From: Mauremys mutica
Lineage: Eukaryota > Chordata > Testudines > Geoemydidae
Length of the DNA: 64,000 nucleotides
Direction of reading: 5' to 3'
Assembly: GCF_020497125.1 (NCBI RefSeq)
Contig: NC_059080.1
Span: 69,360,618 to 69,424,617 of the forward strand
The notes beneath the pieces are model-generated. The model saw only the letters and a list, made by a program, of their open reading frames with translations. It ran no database searches and had not been told where the DNA came from. A program made the translations under genes and the position numbers. Shown one piece after another: positions 33,661-42,621 of the stretch. Within the stretch, counting starts at the first letter, position 1. Every line of letters starts with the position of its first letter.

Positions 33661-33995
33661 CAAGGAAAGGCAACCTTTGGCACACTGCCCGCTAGGGTAA
33701 GCCCCCTGGTGGGCCGGGCCAGTTTGTTTACATGCTGTGTCCTCAGGTTTGGCCAATCGTGGTGCCCACTGGCCGTGGTTCGCCGCTCCAGACCAATGGG
33801 GGCTGCAGGAAGTGGCGCAGGCCGAGGGATGTGCTGACCGCTGCTTCCCGCCACCCCCATTGGCCTGGAGTGGCGAACTGTGGCCAATGGGAGCCGCAAT
33901 CGGCCGAACCTGTGGATGCAGCAGGTAAACAAACCGGCCTGGCCTGCCATAGTGCTTACCCTGGCGGGCCACGGGCCAAAGGTTGCCAATCACTG
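33661..33995. mobile_element. hAT MITE, 335 bp, copy B
   Basis: Same family, same orientation and same length (335 bp) as 23158-23492. Ends CAAGGAAAGGCAACCTTTGG and CCAAAGGTTGCCAATCACTG; the first bases are mutated relative to copy A. Flanked by a perfect 8-bp duplication AACTACAC (33653-33660 and 33996-34003), the same octamer as copy A. Confidence 0.92.
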
Positions 33996-34003
33996 AACTA
34001 CAC

Positions 34004-34931
34004 CAACTGAAAACCTGGACATGTATTTTTGTGGATAATCCACAGGCATGCCCCAAACATTATTTTCTGACATTTGTAATTTTGGTATTTCTAATCAAAT
34101 TTTTTCTGATATATCAAAGGCATTTGTCTGAAACAATGTGATAAAATTAACATTTTGAAAACAAGTTACTTATCCATGTGTAAAAATGTAAAAAACCGGA
34201 TTTCTCTCCCTGCTCTACACATGCTCTAATGATTGAAATATGACTTTGCACAGTTTTACCACACTGAAGCTATGAAGAGGTAGGAGAAATTTCAGCTAAG
34301 AGGGTAAGCAAATGCTAAAGTTGTTATCAATCAGTTTCCAGATGCTTAAAACTATAGAGTCATTTGTGCAGCATTAACATTTCAAGAAGCTCTGGCTGAC
34401 TTTGCAGCAGAGACTAGTGGCCCCAAGATGTAGGGAGCAATGGCCTTTCATTATTTTTTCAATCTAGATGTTTCTCATTATACATCAGACCTTGCCTTGT
34501 GATATCTAGGGCCCCCCGAATTTCTGCAACCCTGGAGACTCAGAGTCTCTTAATCTTACTCAGCCAGAAGGCATTACATTTTGGTTGGGATGTCTTTCTT
34601 TTTGCTATTTTCATATCAAATAATTTTCAAGACACTAAAAGATGTCCTAGCTGTTAAAGAACAGACCCTATTCTTCAAATTGATTGATGCACTGGCCCTT
34701 GAACAGAGCTACAGGGAAACACTGGGGGTGGGGAGAAAGAAGTAGGGAGCTCAAGGATTGCAAATGATAAATACATTACCAACATCAGAAAAAAGCAAAA
34801 TATAATTTTTGCTATATTTGACTCTAGCTGGATGAAAAATACCCATTGCCTCTATCAGAAAGAAACAGCATGAAAAGTCAAGTATTCAGCCATTCGATAG
34901 GCATATAAGTATCCTGGAAACTGAAGTTCAC
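34004..34931. other. Anonymous DNA
   Basis: AT-rich, no gene or clear repeat between the hAT MITE and the Harbinger element. Confidence 0.5.
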
Positions 34932-34934
34932 TAT

Positions 34935-35110
34935 GGCCTGGTCTACACTAGGACTTTAAATCGAATTTAGCAGCGTTAATTCGAATTAACCGCTCAACCG
35001 CCTACACCAGGAAGCCGTTTAATTCGACCTAGAGGGTTCTTTAGTTCGAATTTGGTACTCCACCCCAACGAGGGGAGTAGCGCTAAATTCGACATGGCTA
35101 TCTCGAATTA
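34935..35110. promoter_or_regulatory. Left terminal and subterminal motif array of the Harbinger
   Basis: After the terminal repeat there are about six TCGA-cored motifs in the first 175 bp (AATCGAATT near 34962, ATTCGAATTA near 34980, ATTCGACC near 35022, GTTCGAATT near 35044, ATTCGACAT near 35087, CTCGAATTA near 35102). In Harbinger elements the Myb-like partner binds subterminal repeats, so these are candidate binding sites; that link is inference. Confidence 0.6.
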
Positions 35111-35321
35111 GGCTAGGTGTGGATGCAAATTGAACTTAGTAGCTCCGGGAGCTATCCCACAGTGCACCACTCTGTTGACGCTCTGGACAGCAGTCCAAGC
35201 TTGGATTCTCTGACCAGCCACACAGGAAACGACCCGGGAAAATTTGAATTCCTTTTCCTGTCTGGGCACTTTGAATCTGATGTCCTGGTTGGACATCGGG
35301 GCGAGCTCAGCAGCACCTGCA

Positions 35322-37289
35322 ATGATGCAGAGCTCTCCAGCAGAGGAGTCCATGCAATCCCAGAATAGAAAGAGGTCCCCAGCATGGACAGACCGGGAAG
35401 TCCTGGATCTGATCACTGTGTGGGGCGATGAGTCTGTGCTTTCGGAGCTGCGCTCCAACAAACGGAATGCAAAGACCTACGAGAAGGTCTCCAAAGCCAT
35501 GGCACTCAGAGGATACAGCCGGGATACAACGCAGTGCCGTGTGAAAATCAAGGACCTGAGACAAGGCTACCAAAAAGTCAGAGCGGCAAACGGACGCTCC
35601 GGAGCCCAGCCCCAGACATGCCGCTTCTACAAGGCACTGCATGCCATTCTAGGTGGGTCTGCCACCACTGCTCCACCAGTGACCGTGGACTCTGAGGATG
35701 GCATAGTGTCGACGGGCAGTTCCTCGGCGATGTTCGCCGATGGGGAAGATGAGGAAGGGTTTGTGGAGGACGACGCAGGCGACAGCGCTTACAATACCGC
35801 TTTCCCCGACAGCCAGGATCTCTTCATCATCCTCACAGAGATCCCCTACCAACCCTCCCCGGACGTTAACCCGGACTCAGAATCAGGGGAAGGATCAGTC
35901 GGTAAGTGCTATAAACATGGAAACATTTATTTTTTAAAAAACAGGAATAAAAACTATATAAAAACTTTTCCATATAAAACTATATAAAAAGAAGGTCCAC
36001 ACATATAGGGATGGAACAGAAATCCTCCTGGGACACTTCCACGAAGCTCTCGTACAGGAGCTTGAAAAGCCTCCGCAGGAGGTTCCTGGGGAGAGGTGCA
36101 TTATTTGGTGCTCCGTGGAAGCACACTCTTCCGCGCCAGGCCATCCTAACGTACAGTGGAATCATTGCCTCCACCAGCATGGCAGCATACGATCCTGGTC
36201 TGTGCAGGGATTCTCGCAGCATCCTCTCTCTCTCTCTCCGAGTGACCCGCCTCAGGGTAATCTCATTCGGCGACTGCTGCATCTAATTAGGGCAATTAGT
36301 GTACTGTTACTATTGTGAATGCTTGACTTTTACTTTGCATAGCAATGACCTTCGTTTAACAGCCACGTGTTGGAGGCCGCAGAGGAAAAGCATACAGTGA
36401 TCTTTCCCGGCCACAGCCGCGAGGGGCTGGAACAGGGTCAGACTTTATGCTTTCCAGATTGCCTTCAGCGGGAGGGCACAGCTATCCATTAACTGTTAAG
36501 CAGCCTATAGTGTAGTGCTTACCAGGCCTGGCTGCTACACGGATTCAGCTGTACCGCCCCGCTTGTCCGATCTCCTGTGCAAGACCGCAGCCAATGAAAG
36601 CATATTCCGAAATCTCGAACTTGTCCTGAGAGCTCGTGAGACTAGGTGCCCTGTATGGTCTTGTTCACAGAAACTGAGTAGACTGTGTTCAGTGTTCGCA
36701 AACATGTATCTTTTCAAGGAAATCACTTCCTTTTTCCCATCACACAGCTGCGGCTCTTTCACGAAGTGCCCCGGCATCCCCCTCACAGAGGCTGGCGCAG
36801 ATTAGGCGGCGAAAGAAAAAGACTAGGGACGACATGTTCTCGGAACTGATGGCCTGCTCCAGAGCCGAGGCGGCCGAGCAGAGACAGTGGAGGGAGACCC
36901 TATGTCAGCACCAGCGCTCACACAGCGAACAGGAGGACAGGTGGCGGCAGGAAGACCAGCAGGCGACTCAAACGCTGCTTGGGCTAATGAGGGAGCAAAC
37001 GGACACGCTCCGGCGCCTTGTAGATGTTCTGCAGGACCGCAGGCAGGAGCAGAGAGCCCCCCTGAACTGTATCTGCAACCGCCTTCCCCCGCCACAAAGT
37101 CCTGTCCCCCCTCACCCAAAATCACAAGAAGGAGGGGCGCTAGGGGCCGTGAAAACTGTCACTCCACCCCAGCAGAGCGCTCATGTACCACACAGCTCTC
37201 ATGCCATAAATTTTGAGAAGTGCTTCCCTTCCTGGATCACCCAGTCCCAAATCCAAGTTTCATCCCCCCACTGTGTAGTTGAGTATTAA
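35322..37289 (+). CDS. Harbinger Myb/SANT-like DNA-binding protein (two exons)
   Basis: Coding sequence is 35322-35901 joined to 36748-37289, 373 residues. The intron starts GTAAGT at 35902 and ends in a pyrimidine-rich CACACAG at 36747. Exon 1 ends one base into a codon and exon 2 supplies the other two, so the frame is kept. Residues 20-110 form a trihelix Myb/SANT-like domain: W22, W34, a CRVKIKDLRQ recognition helix at 72-81 and FY at 102-103. An acidic linker follows (about 120-190), then a basic patch RRRKKK (213-218) as likely nuclear signal, and a Q/R/E-rich helical, probably coiled-coil segment (about 220-300). The first ATG pair (35322, 35325) is chosen because upstream sequence in frame has no ATG. 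In this family the protein binds transposon ends and carries the transposase into the nucleus. Turtle genomes contain many close relatives often labelled host genes; here it lies within the element's ends. Confidence 0.85.
35902..36747 (+). other. Intron of the Myb-like gene
   Basis: GT...AG intron of 846 bp between the two exons. The branch region and pyrimidine tract (TTCCTTTTTCCC at 36727-36738) are in place. It contains a minus-strand 100-codon open frame (35980-36282) and a short CT run near 36229. Confidence 0.75.
35980..36282 (-). CDS. Unassigned minus-strand ORF inside the Myb-like intron
   Basis: From an ATG at 36282 an unbroken 100-codon frame runs to a stop at 35980. The peptide starts MQQSPNEITLRRVTRRERER, is rich in arginine, leucine and methionine in a way that suggests amphipathic helices, and has LRRLFKLLYESFVEV near the C-terminus. 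I do not recognise it. It has the same orientation as the transposase. It could be a third Harbinger protein, an exon of one, or a chance frame in intron sequence. Confidence 0.35.
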   Translation of the reverse strand: MQQSPNEITLRRVTRRERERMLRESLHRPGSYAAMLVEAMIPLYVRMAWRGRVCFHGAPNNAPLPRNLLRRLFKLLYESFVEVSQEDFCSIPICVDLLFI

Positions 37290-38067
37290 GAGTAGTTTAT
37301 TGTTATTCACTGTTTCCGTCACGTTTTCCTTGTCAGAAGACTTTGTGTGAAGGGGGGGAGGGGTTTTTTAATTGCATAGGACAGCCTCCATTACCAGGGT
37401 ACAGACTTGGGGGCAGGATCAACAGCAGGACACACACAGACTGCAGTCACTAGGCACCAGGGTCAGTCTGTGAGGTGAATGCTGCCCCAGGTCAGTCTGT
37501 GAGGTGTATGCTGCCCCAGGGTCCTAGCGCCTGCCATCCACAAATGGCAAGGCAGGCTGCCCTTACCATGCCCTTCCACCCTAGCCACGAGCCTCTCCGA
37601 TGCCCTGAGCCCCAGCAAGAGCCCTCATCCACGGACACATACTCACCCTTCCCACACACCCCTCACCCCTTCCTACGCCCCAACCCCAGAGCCTGCATCC
37701 AAACTCCGTCCCATAGACGGCACCCCTCACCCCTTCCTGCAAACCCACCCCTTCCTGCACACCCACCTGCAACCGTCCTCCCCCCAGAGACCGCTGTAGG
37801 AGCAGGAGCCTGTCATTCCTCTAGTGTAGAAGCGGTCTGTACATCAGTGCACACCGTACCCACCACAGTCTGCGTCCATGTTTCAACCCTTGAACAGGAA
37901 TTCATAATTAAAGAAAACTTTATTAATAATCAGTGTTCCATTAAATTTATTTTAAAACGTGTGTTGGAAGGGGGGAAACCTGGAGAACGGGGTATGTAAC
38001 CGCAGATCGAAGTCAACAGTCACTGAAACAGGCTCAGGTTCAGCTTCTCTGTAAATCAACTGGAGAG
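37290..38067. other. Region between the convergent Harbinger genes
   Basis: Contains a direct tandem duplication of about 30 bp (GGTCAGTCTGTGAGGTG units at 37461 and 37493), a C-rich stretch with repeated CACCCCTTCCTGC units (about 37650-37770), and candidate poly(A) signals for the minus-strand transposase (TTTATT on the plus strand at 37919-37924, and again near 37947). The 174-codon plus-strand frame across it is proline- and serine-rich and looks like a by-product of the C-rich repeat. Confidence 0.55.
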
Positions 38068-39351
38068 TCATAGGTTACCCTGCTCTCCGAGGAACCTAGC
38101 TTTCAAAGCCTCCCGGATGCACAGCGCTTCCCGCTGGGATCTTCTATCGGCACGGCTGTCTGGCTGAGCGTAATCAGCAGCCAGGAGATTTGCCTCAACC
38201 TCCCATCCCGCCATAAAGGTCTCCCCCTTGCTCTCACAGAGATTGTGGAGCACACAGCAAGCAGCAATAACAACGGGGATATTTTTTTCGCTGAGGTCTG
38301 AGCGAGTCAGTAAGCTCCGCCATCTCCCCTTGAGACGTCCGAAAGCACACTCCACCACCATTCTGCACTTGCTCAGCCGGTAGTTGAAGAGTTCCTTCTC
38401 ACTGTCCAAGGCGCCTGTATAGGGCTTCATGAGCCAGGTCATTAGCGGGTAGGCTGGGTCCCCGAGGATCACTGTAAGCATCTGCACATCCCCAACCGTT
38501 ATTTTGTGGTCCGGGAAGAAACTACCTGCCTGGAGGTGTTTAAACAGACCAGAGTTCCTGAACACACGCGCGTCATGAACCTTGCCCGGCCACCCGACGT
38601 AGATGTTGGTAAAACGTCCCCTATGGTCCACCAGTGCTTGCAGCACCATAGAAAAGTAGCCCTTTCGGTTAATGTACTCGCTGGCCTGGTGGGCCGGTCC
38701 CAGGATAGGGATGTGAGTCCCATCTATAGCCCCACCGCAGTTTGGGAATCCCATCGCGCCGAAGCCATCTATGATGACCTGGACGTTTCCCAGGGTCACT
38801 ACCTTTGAGAGCAGTTGCTCAACGATTGCGTGGGCTACTTGAATCACAGCAAGCCCTACGGTAGATTTGCCCACGCCAAAGTGGTTCGCTACTGACCGGT
38901 AGCTGTCTGGTGTTGCAAGTTTCCAGAGGGCTATGGCCACTCGCTTCTGCACAGTCAGGGCTGCTCGCATCCGGGTGTCCTGGCGCTTCAGGGCAGGGGA
39001 CAGCAAGTCACAGAGTTCAAGGAAAGTGCCCTTACGCATCCTGAAGTTTCGCAGCCACTGTGATTCATCCCAGACCTGCAGCACTATGCAGTCCCACCAG
39101 TCCGTGCTTGTTTCCCGGGCCCAGAATCGCCGTTCCACACCATGAACTTGACCCATTGCCACCATGATCTCCACTGCGCGGCGTACCCTGCTTTGTGAGA
39201 GGTCTGCGCCACTCTGTGACTTCCTGTCCTCACCGCGCTGCCGGAGCCTCCTCGCCCGATTTCTCAGCAGCTGACTGTGGAAGAGGTGGACGATAAGGTG
39301 TGAGGAGTTGACAACGGCCACAAGTGCAGCGATGATCGCAGCGGGCTCCAT
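38068..39351 (-). CDS. PIF/Harbinger DDE transposase
   Basis: An unbroken 427-residue frame from ATG at 39349-39351 to TAA at 38068. This ATG has A at -3 and G at +4; the open frame extends 34 codons further upstream but without an ATG. A helix-turn-helix-like segment lies at about residues 133-165 (QKRVAIALWKLAT ... HFGVGKSTV). The catalytic domain (DDE_Tnp_4, HARBI1-like) carries D210 in GAIDGTHIPI, D260 in GKVHDARVF, D298 in LGDPAYPL and E334 in VVECAFGRLKGRW; D298 and E334 are 35 residues apart. A CCVLHNLCE motif follows at about 365-373. The enzyme cuts the element's ends and joins them at a 3-bp target. It is convergent with the Myb-like gene, its usual partner. No disruption is seen, so it may be functional. 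Confidence 0.93.
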   Translation of the reverse strand: MEPAAIIAALVAVVNSSHLIVHLFHSQLLRNRARRLRQRGEDRKSQSGADLSQSRVRRAVEIMVAMGQVHGVERRFWARETSTDWWDCIVLQVWDESQWLRNFRMRKGTFLELCDLLSPALKRQDTRMRAALTVQKRVAIALWKLATPDSYRSVANHFGVGKSTVGLAVIQVAHAIVEQLLSKVVTLGNVQVIIDGFGAMGFPNCGGAIDGTHIPILGPAHQASEYINRKGYFSMVLQALVDHRGRFTNIYVGWPGKVHDARVFRNSGLFKHLQAGSFFPDHKITVGDVQMLTVILGDPAYPLMTWLMKPYTGALDSEKELFNYRLSKCRMVVECAFGRLKGRWRSLLTRSDLSEKNIPVVIAACCVLHNLCESKGETFMAGWEVEANLLAADYAQPDSRADRRSQREALCIREALKARFLGEQGNL

Positions 39352-39539
39352 GCTCGCAGTGCTGTGGCGTCCGCGCTGTAACCGACCAGAGAAGGGCGCG
39401 AACAGATTTCCCGCCGGCGCTTTCAGGGAGGGAGGGCGTGATTGACGGTTCAATGATGACAGTTACCCAAAACCACCCTCGACACATTTTTTCCCCAGCA
39501 GGCATTGGGGGCTCTACCCAGCATTCCAATGGGCAGCGG

Positions 39540-39728
39540 GGACTGCGGGAACTGTGGGATAGCTTCCCACAGTGCACCGCTTCCAAAGTCGACGCTGGCC
39601 CCGTTACTGTGGACTCAGACAGTCGAATTAGTGTACTTAGTGTGGATACACAAATTCGACTTCATAAGGTCGATTCCACAAATTCGAGTTAAGTAGATTC
39701 AAAATAGTCTTGTAGTGTAGACGTACCC
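39540..39728. promoter_or_regulatory. Right subterminal array and terminal repeat of the Harbinger
   Basis: Mirrors the left end. TCGA-cored motifs occur near 39590, 39624, 39655, 39669 and 39682, followed by the terminal TAGTGTAGACGTACCC. A block CCCACAGTGCACC at about 39568-39580 is shared with the left side (35157-35169), and a GTGGGATAGC(TT)CCCAC hairpin precedes it. This region is also the upstream promoter side of the transposase gene. Confidence 0.6.
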
Positions 39729-39774
39729 TAAGTAATAGGCACTGTCAAAATAAAAACCCAGGGGCAGTCCCTGC

Positions 39775-40151
39775 CATAGGTGCCAACTCTGTGGGTGCTC
39801 TGGAGCTGGAGCACCCATGTGGAAAAATTGGTGGGTGCTCTGCACCCACCGGCAGCGCCCCGCCCTGCCCCCCCCAGCTCACCTCCGCCTCCAATCTGCC
39901 TCCGCTGCCTCCCCTGAGCGTGCTGCCGCATCCTGCTTCTCCCCCGCTCCCAGCACTTGCGCCACAAAACAGCTGTTTCATGTGGCAAGCGCTGGGAGGG
40001 AGGGGGGAGGAAGAGGAACGTGGCGTGCTCTGGGAAGTGGTGGGGCCGGGGCAGGGATTTGGGGAGGGGTCCAATAGGGGCAGGGAGGGGGCAGAGTCGG
40101 GGCGGGGGGGGCGCGAGCACCCACCGGCCCCAACGAAAGTTGACACCTATG
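39775..40151. mobile_element. hAT MITE, 377 bp
   Basis: The ends are inverted: CATAGGTGCCAACT at 39775 and AGTTGACACCTATG ending at 40151. Flanked by a perfect 8-bp duplication GTCCCTGC (39767-39774 and 40152-40159). Subterminal GTGGGTGCTC and GAGCACCCAC blocks are inverted too. The GC-rich interior produces long chance frames on both strands. It inserted 38 bp outside the Harbinger right end. Confidence 0.93.
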
Positions 40152-40177
40152 GTCCCTGCTTCATGATATTAGTGCTA

Positions 40178-40650
40178 CTCATAGATTCATTAGACTTTAA
40201 GGTCAGAAGGGACCATCATGAGCATCTAGTCTGTCTTCCTGCATATTGCAGGCCACAGAACCCCACCGACCCACTCCTGAAATAGACCCCTAACCTCTGG
40301 CTGAGTTACTGAAGACCTCAAATCTTGGTTTAAAGACTCCAAGTTACAGAGAATACACCATTTACACTACTTTAAACGTGCAAGTGACCTGTGACCCATG
40401 CTGCAGAGGAAGGCGAAAAACTCCCAGGGTCTCTGCCAATCTGACCCAGGGGCAAATTCCTTCCCAACCCCAAATATGGTGATCAGTTAAGCCCTGAGCA
40501 TGTGGGCAAGACCCACCAGCCAGACACCAGAGAAAGAATTCTCAGTCGTAAGTCAGAGTCCTCCCCATCTAGTGTCCCATCACTGGCCATTGGAGATATT
40601 TGTTGCTAGCAGTCTCAGATTGGCTACATGCTATTCAGCCGCTGGTTATG
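40178..40650 (-). mobile_element. CR1 LINE 3' end
   Basis: Antisense CR1 3' region. The left edge has CATAGATTCATTAGACTTTA, then AAGGTCAGAAGGGACCATC, and further in GACCCAGGGGCAAATTCCTT, all typical of reptile and bird CR1 tails. About 470 bp without the reverse transcriptase; 5' truncation is normal for CR1. Confidence 0.8.
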
Positions 40651-40951
40651 GAGTACTGACCTATGATCCACACCATTTCTATCTGAATAACTATACATGT
40701 GTAAGTCAGTGGTCAAATGAATAAGCTTAGAGCATACATTTTTTCAACTAGCGATTGTCTAAATAAAACTATTAGCAGACTTTGGGGAATCGTTAGCCAG
40801 CTGTTCCAGGTATACTATCAAACTTTTTTTTTCAAGATGTCAGAAACTAAGGAAATAGTCACCAATACACAAGGGAATAATGAACAAAATGAAAGAGAGT
40901 AGCTGGGATTAAAATAAATATTTAAGATTTTGAATCCAAATGTTGTCTGCC
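40651..40951. other. Anonymous DNA
   Basis: AT-rich, no element recognised. Confidence 0.5.
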
Positions 40952-41220
40952 ATTAAAAAGTAACAAGTATCAGAGGGGAAGCTGCGTTAGTCTGTATCCA
41001 CAAAAACAACGAGGAGTCTGATGGCATCTTAAAGACTAACAGATTTATTTGGGCATACACTTTCGTGGGTAAAAAACCCCACTTCTTCAGATGCATGGAG
41101 TGAAAATGTTAGCCAGTAACTTCAAAAACAGACATCAAAGAGAAACTGCAGAGCTACAATTCATTTGCAAATTTAACACCATTAATTTGGGCTTAAATAG
41201 GGATTGGGAGTGGCCACAGT

Positions 41221-41538
41221 ATGCCAAAATTATTGTCTGACTTAGAACAATGCTTCCTCAACTCTCATCCCCTAGCACTCCTCTACTTGCGCTACATTGA
41301 TGACATCTTCATCATATGGACCCATGGGAAGGAGGCCCTTGAAGAATTCCACCTTTATTTCAACAATTTCCACCCCACCATCAACCTCAGCCTGGACCAG
41401 TCTACCCAAGAGATCCACTTTCTGGACACTACAGTGCAAATAAGTGATGGTCACATAAACACCACCCTATACAGGAAACCTACTGACCGCTATACTTACC
41501 TGCATGCCTCCAGCTTCCATCCAGGACACATTACATGA
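41221..41538 (+). pseudogene. Penelope-like reverse transcriptase fragment
   Basis: The frame contains the catalytic RYIDDIFIIW motif (about 41290-41320), followed by FHLYFNNFHPTINL and IHFLDTTVQI, and TTLYRKPTDRYTYLHASSFHP, the order seen in Penelope-like reverse transcriptases. The fingers domain is missing and the frame stops at 41538. Downstream sequence resembles the rest of the protein with several frame breaks. The family is related to telomerase and copies RNA at the target nick. Confidence 0.85.
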
Positions 41539-41829
41539 TCCATTGTCTACAGCCAAGTCATAAGATACAACCACATTTGTTCCAATCCCTCAGGCAGAGA
41601 CTAACACCTACAAGATCTTTATCAAGCATTCTTAAAACTACAATACCCACCTGAGGAAGTGAGGAAACAGATGAACAGAGTGAAATGAGTACCCAGAAGT
41701 CACCTACTACAGGACAGGCCCAACAAAGAAAATAACTCAACACCACTGGCCATTACGTACAGCCCCCAGCTAAAATCTCACCAGCACCTCATCAATAACC
41801 TATCCTGGAAAACAATCCCTCACTCTCAC

Positions 41830-42240
41830 ACACCTTGGGAGGCAGGCCAGTCCCCGCTTACAGACAGCCCCCCAACCTGAAGCAAATACTCACCAGCAAC
41901 TACACACCACACCACAGAACCACTAACCCGGGAACCAATCGCTGTAACAAACCCTGTTGCCTACTCCATCCCCATATCTACTTTAGAGACACCATCAGAG
42001 GACCCAACCACATCAGCCACACCGTCAAGGGCTCATTCACCTGCACATCTACTAATGTGATATGTGCCAGCAATGCCACTCTGCCATGAACACTGGGCAA
42101 ACTGAACAGTCTCTACGTAAAAGAATAAATGGACACAAATCAGACCTCAGGAATGGTAACATACAAAAGCCAGTAGGAGAACACTTCAATCTCCCTGGAC
42201 ATTGAATAATAGATTTAAAAGTAGCCATCCTTCAACAAAA
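41830..42240 (+). pseudogene. Decayed GIY-YIG region of the Penelope-like element
   Basis: Nucleotide blocks match the minus-strand copy at 22321-22820: CAACCTGAAGCAAATAC (about 41875), CACATCTACTAATGTGATAT (about 42043) and AATAAATGGACACAAATCAG (about 42123). The protein frame is broken several times, and the GIY motif tyrosine region has a stop at about 42087. Confidence 0.7.
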
Positions 42241-42621
42241 AACTTCAAAACAGACTTCAAAGAGAAACTGCAGAGCTACAATTCATTTGCAAGTTTAACA
42301 CCATTAAGTTGGGCTTGAATAGAGATTGGGAGAGGCTGGTTCACTACAAAAGCAATTTTCCCTCTCTTGTTATTTACACCTCATCAGTTATTGTAAGTGG
42401 ACCACATCCACCCTGACAGAATTCGCCTTGTTAACACTGGTTCTCCACTTGTAAGGTAACTCCTTTCTCTTCATGTGTCAGTATATTTATGCCTGCATCT
42501 GTAATTTTCACTCCATGCATCTGAAGAAGTGGGGGTTTTTACCCATGAAAGCTTATGCCCAAATAAATCTGTTAGTCTTTAAGGTGCCACCAGGCTCCTC
42601 GTTGTTTTTATTAAAAAGTAA

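Larger units (their letters stand above)
34935..39728. mobile_element. PIF/Harbinger DNA transposon, apparently complete
   Basis: A 4.8-kb element with the two genes that define PIF/Harbinger: a Myb/SANT-like DNA-binding protein (plus strand) and a DDE transposase (minus strand), convergently arranged. The left end GGCCTGGTCTACACTA and the right end TAGTGTAGACGTACCC are inverted repeats (12 of 16). The element is flanked by TAT (34932-34934) and TAA (39729-39731), an imperfect version of the 3-bp duplication typical of the superfamily. Both genes read open from start to stop, which is unusual among the decayed repeats of this window and suggests a fairly recent insertion. Whether it is still mobile cannot be told from one copy. 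Confidence 0.93.
40964..42609 (+). mobile_element. Penelope-like element with inverted ends
   Basis: A single insertion flanked by a perfect 12-bp target duplication, ATTAAAAAGTAA (40952-40963 and 42610-42621). The left end (about 40964-41107) is the reverse complement of the right end (about 42507-42609), sharing for example CAGATTTATTTGGGCATA on the left. Inside are a reverse transcriptase fragment, decayed middle sequence and a degraded GIY-YIG region. A block of about 100 bp at 41122-41220 is repeated directly at 42245-42340. This fits the permuted, partly tandem structure known for Penelope-like elements. Confidence 0.88.

Noticed and set aside
33562..34056. Plus and minus frames of 90-133 codons
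   Set aside because: Same artefact from the second MITE copy at 33661-33995.
36229..36240. CRISPR-like or regulatory repeat near the CT run
   Set aside because: It is a simple (CT)n run in an intron; no regular spacer structure occurs anywhere in the window.
37475..37999. A 174-codon Pro/Ser/His-rich frame in the Harbinger
   Set aside because: Lies in the C-rich tandem sequence between the convergent genes, past the stop of the Myb-like gene, with no ATG context or domain that would support it.
39352..39453. N-terminal extension of the transposase by 34 residues
   Set aside because: The upstream open part begins with TTG and has no ATG; the first ATG at 39351 has a strong start context, so the shorter form was chosen.
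39728..40285. Plus and minus frames up to 164 codons
   Set aside because: Chance frames in the GC-rich centre of the hAT MITE at 39775-40151.
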